Origin: Armatimonadota bacterium
Lineage (GTDB): Bacteria > Armatimonadota > Fimbriimonadia > Fimbriimonadales > ATM1
Reading direction: 5' to 3'
Assembly: GCA_013816225.1 (NCBI GenBank)
Contig: JACDEQ010000010.1
Span: 1-18,900 of the forward strand
Length of the DNA stretch: 18,900 bases
In this document: positions 13,221 to 18,900 of the stretch, one piece after another
How positions within the stretch are numbered: the first letter of the stretch is position 1
How the letters are laid out: every line of letters starts with the position of its first letter
Made by a program: the position numbers and the translations under genes
The notes under the pieces: model-generated
Told to the model about the DNA's origin: nothing
Database searches by the model: none
The model's input: the letters and a program-made list of their open reading frames with translations, nothing else

Positions 13221-15833
13221 CTATTTCTTTTTGCTAGTAGCGACGCCCTTCGGCTCGAACTCGAAGCTCCCATCGCGGTAGTCGACAAAGACCATACCGC
13301 CGTCGCCAACGGTTCCTTTGAGAATCTCCTGTGCCAGAGGGTTAAGGACTTCGCGTTGAATCGCGCGCTTTAGCGGCCTTGCGCCGAATGTCGGATCGTA
13401 ACCGACAGCCGCCAACTGGTCTTTCGCCGCATCCGTCAGCTCGAGGTTGATCTTGCGGCCGGAAAGCCGTTTGGCTAGTAAACGGAGTTGGATCTCGACG
13501 ATCTGCTTGATCTCCATCGGACTCAGCGGGCTGAAGACCACGATGTCGTCGATGCGGTTCAAGAACTCCGGCCGGAAAAAACTCCTAACGGCCTCCATCA
13601 CCCGTCGCTTTACGTCCTCCGTAATGTCGAGCGGCATGTCGCCGTATTCGTGCGACCCCAAGTTGCTCGTCATGATCACGATCGCATTGCGAAAGTCGAC
13701 CGTCCGGCCCTGTCCGTCGGTCAGCCTTCCGTCGTCGAGCAATTGCAGAAGAACATTGAAGACTTCGGGGTGTGCCTTCTCAATCTCGTCGAGGAGGATG
13801 ACGCTGTACGGCTTGCGACGAACGGCCTCGGTTAGCTGGCCACCCTCTTCGTAGCCGACGTATCCCGGCGGTGCCCCGATCAGGCGCGCCACAGTGTGTT
13901 TCTCTTGGTATTCGCTCATGTCGATGCGAGTCATGCTCCGCTCATCGTCGAAGAGCAGCTCCGCGAGTGCCCGCGCAAGCTCCGTCTTCCCGACGCCCGT
14001 CGGGCCGAGGAATAAGAACGAGCCGACCGGCCGATTCGGATCGCCGATACCGCTGCGAGACCGACGGACGGCATCGCTGACGACACGAATCGCTTCGTCC
14101 TGGCCGACCACGCGGTCGTGCAACCGGTCGTCCATTTTGAGAAGCTTGGCCATCTCCCCTTCGACGAGCCTCGAAACAGGGATGCCGGTCCACTTGGCCA
14201 CCACCTCGGCCACGTCCTCGTCGTCGACTTCTTCCTTGAGCATCTTCTGGTCTTTCTGAAGCCTTGCCAATTCCTCCTCGAAATCGCGTACTTGCTCGCT
14301 CAGCTGCGGCAGTTCGCCGTGCTGGATTTGAGCAGCACGTTCCCAGTCCTGGTCGCGCTCTGCTTGCTGCAATGCCGTCCGTGCTGCCTCCATTTGCTCT
14401 TTGACGCCACGAATCTCAGAGATCTTGTCCTTTTCGCCTTGCCAATGAGCCGCGAGGACAGACCGTTGTTCATTAAGCTCGGCGAGCTCCCTTTCAAGTC
14501 TCTCCAGCCTCTCCTTGCTTGCGTCGTCCTCCTCCTTGCGCAGCGCCTGCCTTTCGATTTCGAGCTGGGCCACTCGCCGGTCTAGCGTGTCTATCTCGGT
14601 CGGCACGCTGTCGATCTCCATGCGCAGGCGGCTCGCGGCTTCGTCCATCAAGTCGATCGCTTTGTCGGGAAGAAATCGGTCGGTGATGTATCTGTCGCTG
14701 AGTGTCACCGCCGCCACAATTGCCGAATCCGTAATGCGCACTCCGTGGTGAACTTCGTACCGCTCTTTCAAGCCGCGCAGAATCGCGATCGCGTCTTCGA
14801 CGCTGGGTTGCTCCACCATGACCGGCTGGAACCGCCGTTCAAGGGCTGCGTCCTTCTCAATGTATTTTCGGTACTCGTCGAGGGTCGTCGCCCCCACGCA
14901 GCGCAGTTCCCCGCGCGCGAGCATCGGCTTTAGCATGTTTGCCGCGTCCATCGAGCCCTCCGCCCGGCCCGCGCCCACAAGGTTGTGAAGCTCGTCGATG
15001 AATAGAATGATCTCGCCGTCCGAGGCCTCGATCTCCTCCAAAACTGCCTTCAGCCGCTCCTCGAACTCGCCGCGGAATTTCGCGCCCGCCACCAGGGCGC
15101 CAAGATCGAGAGTGATCACGCTCTTGCCTTTCAGCCCTTCCGGAACATCGCCCGCCACGACCCGCTGCGCCAGTCCCTCCGCAATGGCGGTCTTTCCGAC
15201 CCCAGGTTCGCCGATCAACACCGGGTTGTTCTTGGTGCGCCGGCTCAGCACCTGCACCACTCGCCGGATTTCTTCGTCGCGCCCGATGACCGGGTCGAGG
15301 GCGCCCTTCCGAGCTGCAGCGGTCAAATCGCGTCCGTACTTCTCGAGCGCTTGGTACTTGTCTTCGGGTGACTGATCCGTGACCCTCCGTCCGCCCCTAA
15401 TGCTTTCGATTGCCCTTTCCAAGCTGCCAGGGTCGGCACCGGCTGTTCGCAAAGCCCGTCCCGCGAAACCCTTGCTTTCCGACGCAATGCCCAGCAGCAA
15501 GTGCTCCGTGCTCACATAGTCGTCGTCGAGCTTCTCCGCGTCCCGAAACGCGTGATCGATCGCCTCGCGCAGACGGGTCCCCAGAGCAGAGCCGTATGCG
15601 GATGCGCCCTGCACTTTCGGCTGCCTCTCCAGCTCGCCGCGCACCTCCGACTCCAACGGCCCGGTCGCAGCCCCGACCTTGTCGAGCAGCGGCTTCGCAA
15701 TCCCTTCGGATTGGCGCAGTAACGCAAGCAGCAGATGCTCGGGCTCGATCTGGGTGTGCTGATAGTCTTCGGCGATCGTTTGCGCGGCTTGGACGGCATC
15801 CTGGCCCTTTAGGGTTAGCTTGTCGAGTCTCAT
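13221..15833 (-). CDS. clpB: ATP-dependent disaggregase ClpB
   Basis: 870 residues, standard for ClpB, the hexameric Hsp100 that pulls proteins out of aggregates together with DnaK in the cytoplasm. Domains in order are the N-domain (1-145, two Clp repeats beginning MRLDKLTLKG), AAA-1 with Walker A GEPGVGKT (208-215) and Walker B LFIDE (277-281), the coiled-coil middle domain inserted at about 400-520 (rich in Glu, Arg and Leu, REEDDASKERLERLE type), and AAA-2 with Walker A GPTGVGKT (610-617). In AAA-2, DEIEKAHPEVFNVLLQLLDDGRLTDGQGR follows. The C-terminal D2 small domain (FGARPLKRAIQREVLNPLA) is intact. The middle domain separates it from ClpA and ClpC. The ATG at 15833 is fixed by the family N-terminus. 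I see no CIRCE operator upstream. It is convergent with nuoE. Confidence 0.98.
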   Translation of the reverse strand: MRLDKLTLKGQDAVQAAQTIAEDYQHTQIEPEHLLLALLRQSEGIAKPLLDKVGAATGPLESEVRGELERQPKVQGASAYGSALGTRLREAIDHAFRDAEKLDDDYVSTEHLLLGIASESKGFAGRALRTAGADPGSLERAIESIRGGRRVTDQSPEDKYQALEKYGRDLTAAARKGALDPVIGRDEEIRRVVQVLSRRTKNNPVLIGEPGVGKTAIAEGLAQRVVAGDVPEGLKGKSVITLDLGALVAGAKFRGEFEERLKAVLEEIEASDGEIILFIDELHNLVGAGRAEGSMDAANMLKPMLARGELRCVGATTLDEYRKYIEKDAALERRFQPVMVEQPSVEDAIAILRGLKERYEVHHGVRITDSAIVAAVTLSDRYITDRFLPDKAIDLMDEAASRLRMEIDSVPTEIDTLDRRVAQLEIERQALRKEEDDASKERLERLERELAELNEQRSVLAAHWQGEKDKISEIRGVKEQMEAARTALQQAERDQDWERAAQIQHGELPQLSEQVRDFEEELARLQKDQKMLKEEVDDEDVAEVVAKWTGIPVSRLVEGEMAKLLKMDDRLHDRVVGQDEAIRVVSDAVRRSRSGIGDPNRPVGSFLFLGPTGVGKTELARALAELLFDDERSMTRIDMSEYQEKHTVARLIGAPPGYVGYEEGGQLTEAVRRKPYSVILLDEIEKAHPEVFNVLLQLLDDGRLTDGQGRTVDFRNAIVIMTSNLGSHEYGDMPLDITEDVKRRVMEAVRSFFRPEFLNRIDDIVVFSPLSPMEIKQIVEIQLRLLAKRLSGRKINLELTDAAKDQLAAVGYDPTFGARPLKRAIQREVLNPLAQEILKGTVGDGGMVFVDYRDGSFEFEPKGVATSKKK

Positions 15834-15854
15834 TTCGTCTCGTGCGAGTCCCTA

Positions 15855-15860
15855 TTTATA
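15855..15860 (-). promoter_or_regulatory. Possible -10 box (TATAAA) of clpB
   Basis: TATAAA on the minus strand lies 21 nt before the clpB ATG. It leaves room for a short leader, unlike the leaderless-type sites here. No -35 match is seen. It lies 10 nt from the T tract of the preceding terminator, so the terminator and the clpB promoter are nearly fused. Confidence 0.4.
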
Positions 15861-15869
15861 CTCCAGCGC

Positions 15870-15915
15870 CCAAAACAGAAAGAGCCCCCGCCCCAAAGGA
15901 ACGAGGGCGGAGCCC
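15870..15915 (-). terminator. Rho-independent terminator of the exported-protein gene
   Basis: On the minus strand a GC-rich stem of 12 pairs (arms at 15903-15915 and 15882-15894, three G-T pairs and one bulged G) closes an 8-nt loop. It is followed directly by TTTCTGTTTT. It starts 14 nt after the stop at 15930. This is the only fully canonical intrinsic terminator in the window. Confidence 0.8.
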
Positions 15916-15929
15916 AATGCAGGCCAACT

Positions 15930-16652
15930 TTACTTGTCGATTCGAGTAACGGTGGCGGTGGCGTCGGTCGGGGGCATGCTGGCGTCGAACTGGACGTTCT
16001 TCATGCTGTACGTACCCTTCACGAGTTCACCGACAGAGGCGGTCAGCCAAACGGTGCCGGCTCCGGTCATCGGCGTGTCACCGGCGGTCTCCTTGTAGGT
16101 GAAGCCGATTCGCAGGTTCTTGGCCTCACCGACGGTTTCCACGGCTTCCAAAGTGTACGTGGCTTCCGCGTCCACGGTGCTCTTGGCCGCGTCACCCTTG
16201 ACCTTCCGGCCCCACGCCTCGCCGACCTTAACTTCCTTGTTCGGGTAATAGAAGGCGAAAGCGTTCTCGAGCCTTTCCTGCCGAGCCTCGCTGGGGGAGT
16301 CGCTCTTCGATTCCAGAGGCTCGCCGTTCGCATTGAAAGTCGTGGTGCTGTTGTACTTCTGGTCGCCCATCATCTGGGTCATGTCCTCGCCGTTGACCAT
16401 CAGGCTGAAGGCATCCGCGGCGATTTCGACGACGACTTTGCCGCCCTCTACCTTGGTGACCTTCGCGGTGTGGTGCATGGCGAAATTCATGTCCATCTTC
16501 TGACCGCCGGCGTCGATGTTGGCCGCGACGGCGATCTTGTACTTCGAGGTTTTGCCGACTTCCGGCTTCCACTCGACCTTGGCGCTCTCCTGCGCCGCGA
16601 AGGCGGCCACGGCCAGTAAAGCCGCAGCGCCCACAAAAAACTTGGTTCTCAT
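15930..16652 (-). CDS. Exported protein of unknown function
   Basis: 240 residues. A clear signal peptide (MRTKFFVGAAALLAVAAFAA, cut near AFAA) leads to a mature domain of about 220 residues rich in Lys, Val, Thr and Ala with alternating strands. It begins VEWKPEVGKTSKYKIAV and contains a Met-rich segment (KMDMNFAMHH, and later EDMTQMMGDQ) and the repeated theme EAVETVGEAKNL. The pattern of a beta-rich periplasmic or surface protein resembles DUF6263-like proteins, but I cannot confirm this. There are no Cys residues and no second membrane segment. Expression looks independent: a TATTAT box and a distant GGAG lie upstream, and a good terminator follows. It comes after trpG on the same strand with 65 bases between; no functional link to tryptophan synthesis is apparent. 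Confidence 0.85.
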   Translation of the reverse strand: MRTKFFVGAAALLAVAAFAAQESAKVEWKPEVGKTSKYKIAVAANIDAGGQKMDMNFAMHHTAKVTKVEGGKVVVEIAADAFSLMVNGEDMTQMMGDQKYNSTTTFNANGEPLESKSDSPSEARQERLENAFAFYYPNKEVKVGEAWGRKVKGDAAKSTVDAEATYTLEAVETVGEAKNLRIGFTYKETAGDTPMTGAGTVWLTASVGELVKGTYSMKNVQFDASMPPTDATATVTRIDK

Positions 16653-16659
16653 GTTGTGA

Positions 16660-16665
16660 ATAATA
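16660..16665 (-). promoter_or_regulatory. Likely -10 box (TATTAT) of the exported-protein gene
   Basis: TATTAT on the minus strand ends 7 nt before the ATG at 16652, the spacing expected of a leaderless transcript. A competing reading is a leadered mRNA using GGAG at 16667-16670, 14 nt before the ATG, which is rather far. Both signals overlap. Confidence 0.45.
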
Positions 16666-16717
16666 TCTCCTTTACGAGTCTTTGAGGAATACGCGCGAGC
16701 GGCGGACTAAGTTGCTA

Positions 16718-17299
16718 TCAATTCGATTGGTTTTGCACGCGACGAACCCAGTTTCCTATGATAGCTCTTCCGTGCTCCGAAAGGATACTCTCTGGATGGA
16801 ACTGCACTCCTTCCACATCGAGGTCGCGGTGCCGCAGGCCCATGATCTCGCCGTCGTCAGCGCTCGCCGTGACCTCGAGTTCATCAGGCAGGCAGGTTCG
16901 TTCGACCACCAGGCTGTGATACCGAATAGCTCGAAACGGCGACGGCAATCCCTCGAATACGCCCTTGCCTTCGTGATGAATGGCGGACTCCTTGCCATGC
17001 ATGATTCGCTTCGCTCGAACGATCTTTCCGCCGTAAACTTCGCCGATCGCTTGCATGCCCAGGCAGACTCCAAAAACCGGGGTCCTTCCTGCGAACGCGC
17101 GGACCAGGTCTTCGGTGATTCCGGCCTTGTCAGGCGTGCACGGCCCCGGCGAGATCAAGATCCCGAGGGGCTTTAACGAGACGACCTCTTCCACGCTGAC
17201 CTCGTCGTTTCGCATCACCAAGATCTCTGCGCCGAGTTCCTCGGCGAGCTGGGCCACGTTGTAGGTGAAGCTGTCGTAGTTGTCCAGCAGCAGGATCAC
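16718..17299 (-). CDS. trpG: Anthranilate synthase component II (glutamine amidotransferase)
   Basis: 193 residues from a GTG at 17299 that overlaps the trpE stop (GTGA). The open frame extends further upstream inside trpE, but family sequence starts at ILLLDNYDSFTYN. It hydrolyses glutamine and delivers ammonia to TrpE, and in many bacteria also to PabB. The class I amidotransferase triad is present: Cys79 in VFGVCLGMQ, His168 and Glu170 in FHPES. The oxyanion motif SPGPCTP (50-56) is also there. A single trpG/pabA copy may serve both tryptophan and folate synthesis, which the window cannot show. Coupled to trpE by a 4-base overlap. No intrinsic terminator is visible after its stop. Confidence 0.96.
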   Translation of the reverse strand: MILLLDNYDSFTYNVAQLAEELGAEILVMRNDEVSVEEVVSLKPLGILISPGPCTPDKAGITEDLVRAFAGRTPVFGVCLGMQAIGEVYGGKIVRAKRIMHGKESAIHHEGKGVFEGLPSPFRAIRYHSLVVERTCLPDELEVTASADDGEIMGLRHRDLDVEGVQFHPESILSEHGRAIIGNWVRRVQNQSN

Positions 17300-18756
17300 T
17301 GTAGGTCTCCCGCTTCGGCTATCTCGATAGCCTTGATCACCGCAGCCGCCTTGCTCGCGCACTCTTCCCACTCTTTCTCGGGAACGCTGTCGTACACGAT
17401 GCCCGCTCCGGCTTGAACGTGCGCGACGCCGTCCTTGAGAAAAATCGTCCGAATCGCGATCGCCATGTCCATGTCGCCGTCGTAACCGAAATAGCCCACC
17501 GCCCCGGCATAAAGCCCGCGACGGCTGGTTTCGAGTTCGTCGATGATCTCCATCGCCCTCACCTTCGGAGCACCCGAGACGGTTCCGGCAGGGAAGCAAG
17601 CGCGGAGCGCGTCGAAGCAATCGAGTCCGTCGTTCATCTCGCCGGTCACGTCGCTCACGATGTGCATCACGTGCGAATACCGCTCCACGACCATAAACTC
17701 GTTGACATTGACGGTACCCGCCTTCGCTATTCTGCCGATGTCGTTGCGGCCCAGATCGACCAGCATGATGTGCTCCGCCCGCTCCTTTTCGTCAGCGAGA
17801 AGCTCTTCCTCCAACTTGCGGTCGCATTCCTCGGTGTCGCCGCGTGGCCTGGTTCCGGCGATGGGCCTTACCCGAGCACGCCTGCCTTGCACCGTCACGA
17901 GGACTTCGGGTGATGCGCCGATCACGTCGAAATCGCCGAACCGGATTAGGTACATGTACGGCGACGGATTCAGGTACCTCAGACTTCGGTAAAGAGCGAT
18001 GGGATGCGAGCTCACCGGAGCCGAATACCGCTGGCTGATCACCATCTGCACGCCGTCTCCGGCAGCGATGTATTCCCTCGTTCGCGCAACGGCGTCTTCG
18101 TAATGGTCGCGGCTCACGTTGGATGTGAACATGGCCCGCCGCTTCGGGCTTTCCGGAATCGGCGGTGTCGGCGCGCGAAGCCGTTCGAGTATCCCCTTGA
18201 TCTGACCTGCCGCTCGCTCGTAGGAGCCCGCTTCGTCCGTCGCATGCGCGATTACTAAGATGCGGTTTTTGGCATGGTCGAAAGCCACCATCGAATCGCA
18301 AACGAGCATATGCATGTCGTCGCAGTAGAGATCATCGGTGTTCGCGTCGGGGAGCCTTTCGAAAAACCGAACGACGTCGTAAGCAAGCATCCCCACCGCT
18401 CCGCCTGTAAAGGGCGGCAGCCCTTCCAAGTGCGCGTAGGGTCTTTCGTGGAGCAATTTGCGGATGGTATCGAGCGGCGAACCTTCCTCGCCTATCGCGA
18501 ACTCTTGCTCGCCGGCGTAGCCCTTTCGTCCCTTCGACCGGACGACGAGTGACGGGTCCACACCGATAAAGCTATATCGCGCGAGCCGCTCACCACCCGT
18601 GACGGATTCCAACAAGAAACTATGCTTCGTATCGTGCGCGAGCTTCCAATAAGCGCTCGTAGGCGTTTCGAGGTCCGCAAGAATCTCCGCATAAACCGGG
18701 ACGCGTTTTCCGCCCAGCGCAAGCCGCGCAACCTCCTCGGCCCCCGGTCGGATCAT
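17296..18756 (-). CDS. trpE: Anthranilate synthase component I
   Basis: 486 residues, typical TrpE length. It converts chorismate to anthranilate using ammonia from TrpG, the first committed step of tryptophan synthesis. The N-terminal domain carries the LLES motif (48-51) that helps bind the feedback inhibitor tryptophan, with NPSPYMYLIRFGDF later in the allosteric site. The chorismate-binding domain (about 225-475) has GASPEVLV, RPIAGTRPRG, LVDLGRNDIGRIAKAGTV, ACFPAGTVSGAPK and the final QAGAGIVYDSVPEKEW. These features favour TrpE over PabB. A TATACT box 7 nt before the ATG suggests a leaderless transcript, leaving no room for a classical leader-peptide attenuator. The next gene is trpG; the other trp genes are not here. 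Confidence 0.96.
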   Translation of the reverse strand: MIRPGAEEVARLALGGKRVPVYAEILADLETPTSAYWKLAHDTKHSFLLESVTGGERLARYSFIGVDPSLVVRSKGRKGYAGEQEFAIGEEGSPLDTIRKLLHERPYAHLEGLPPFTGGAVGMLAYDVVRFFERLPDANTDDLYCDDMHMLVCDSMVAFDHAKNRILVIAHATDEAGSYERAAGQIKGILERLRAPTPPIPESPKRRAMFTSNVSRDHYEDAVARTREYIAAGDGVQMVISQRYSAPVSSHPIALYRSLRYLNPSPYMYLIRFGDFDVIGASPEVLVTVQGRRARVRPIAGTRPRGDTEECDRKLEEELLADEKERAEHIMLVDLGRNDIGRIAKAGTVNVNEFMVVERYSHVMHIVSDVTGEMNDGLDCFDALRACFPAGTVSGAPKVRAMEIIDELETSRRGLYAGAVGYFGYDGDMDMAIAIRTIFLKDGVAHVQAGAGIVYDSVPEKEWEECASKAAAVIKAIEIAEAGDLQ

Positions 18757-18763
18757 GGGCGAC

Positions 18764-18769
18764 AGTATA
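18764..18769 (-). promoter_or_regulatory. Likely -10 box (TATACT) of leaderless trpE
   Basis: TATACT on the minus strand (five of six matches to TATAAT) ends 7 nt before the trpE ATG. No Shine-Dalgarno sequence is present. No clear -35 element is seen. Confidence 0.55.
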
Positions 18770-18812
18770 TCCGGCTAACCTTCGGGCAACCTAATGGCCA
18801 GTCGAATTCTCC

Positions 18813-18900
18813 TTATCCCGGGAAGACCCACCATGCTCGGTCGATTCGGCCGAGCCACGGGTACACGAATGTGGAGCCGAGGGCGCGGTAGCTGACCCGG
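18813..18900 (-). CDS. C-terminal fragment of an unidentified gene
   Basis: A minus-strand frame enters at the window edge and runs 28 codons to TAA (18813-18815), giving RVSYRALGSTFVYPWLGRID and then RAWWVFPG. The aromatic, non-repetitive composition looks like a real protein tail, but the piece is too short to name. It ends 56 bases before the trpE start, so trpE probably uses its own promoter in that gap. Confidence is limited because any 88-base frame can be open by chance. Confidence 0.4.
   Translation of the reverse strand, partial: RVSYRALGSTFVYPWLGRIDRAWWVFPG

Noticed and set aside
15834..15870. CIRCE or other heat-shock operator before clpB
   Set aside because: I looked for the TTAGCACTC-N9-GAGTGCTAA pattern and found none; only a TATAAA box is visible.
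18757..18812. trp attenuator or leader peptide before trpE
   Set aside because: The gap to the upstream gene is 56 bases, has no Trp-rich small frame, and a -10 box sits 7 nt before the ATG.

Overview
The window is a gene-dense, GC-rich bacterial chromosome segment of ordinary housekeeping and envelope genes. Pointers to lineage are type IV pilus retraction ATPases, many signal peptides, a PEP-CTERM protein, a stand-alone BirA without a DNA-binding domain, and several genes whose only visible start signal is a TANNNT box 5-7 nt before the start codon (leaderless style, as known from Deinococcus and Actinobacteria). I lean towards Armatimonadota (Fimbriimonas-like). This is inference from gene style, not from a marker gene. 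I see no IS element, phage, CRISPR array or integration site.

Layout. Positions 1-1967 (minus strand) hold an exported single-pass protein followed by two tandem PilT-type ATPases; the second runs off the left edge. A PEP-CTERM protein lies at 2021-2656 (minus). From 2801 to 6617 an exported M3 oligopeptidase (minus) and an exported DUF885 metallohydrolase (plus) are divergent. Next come panB (minus), a tRNA-Leu(GAG) at 7501-7585, and about 590 bases without a convincing gene but with one long inverted repeat. From 8176 to 11181 the plus strand carries a dienelactone hydrolase, an outer-membrane-like protein whose frame is crossed by two TGA codons, nadC and birA. A cytosolic 5'-nucleotidase-like phosphoesterase (minus) is convergent with birA. 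Then follow a thioredoxin-fold protein with TGA at its active-site Cys position, nuoE (plus), clpB (minus), an exported hypothetical protein (minus), and trpG and trpE (minus, overlapping). The tail of one more minus-strand gene sits at the right edge.

The most interesting signal is TGA at 12172-12174. It is in frame, falls exactly on the first residue of a CxxC redox motif (giving U-G-A-C), and is followed 10 nt later by a 6-bp hairpin whose apical loop starts 16 nt after the TGA with G in second place. This matches a bacterial SECIS, so the gene very probably encodes a selenoprotein. A second gene (8955-9572) has two in-frame TGAs in U-x-x-U spacing just after its signal peptide, also followed by a hairpin. 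It is either a second, unusual selenoprotein or a broken or mis-sequenced gene.

Functionally the window mixes cofactor synthesis (pantothenate, NAD, biotin attachment), tryptophan synthesis, respiration (NuoE), proteostasis (ClpB), peptide digestion outside the cytoplasm, and pilus retraction. Apart from the pil pair, nadC-birA and trpE-trpG, neighbours do not appear to share a pathway.
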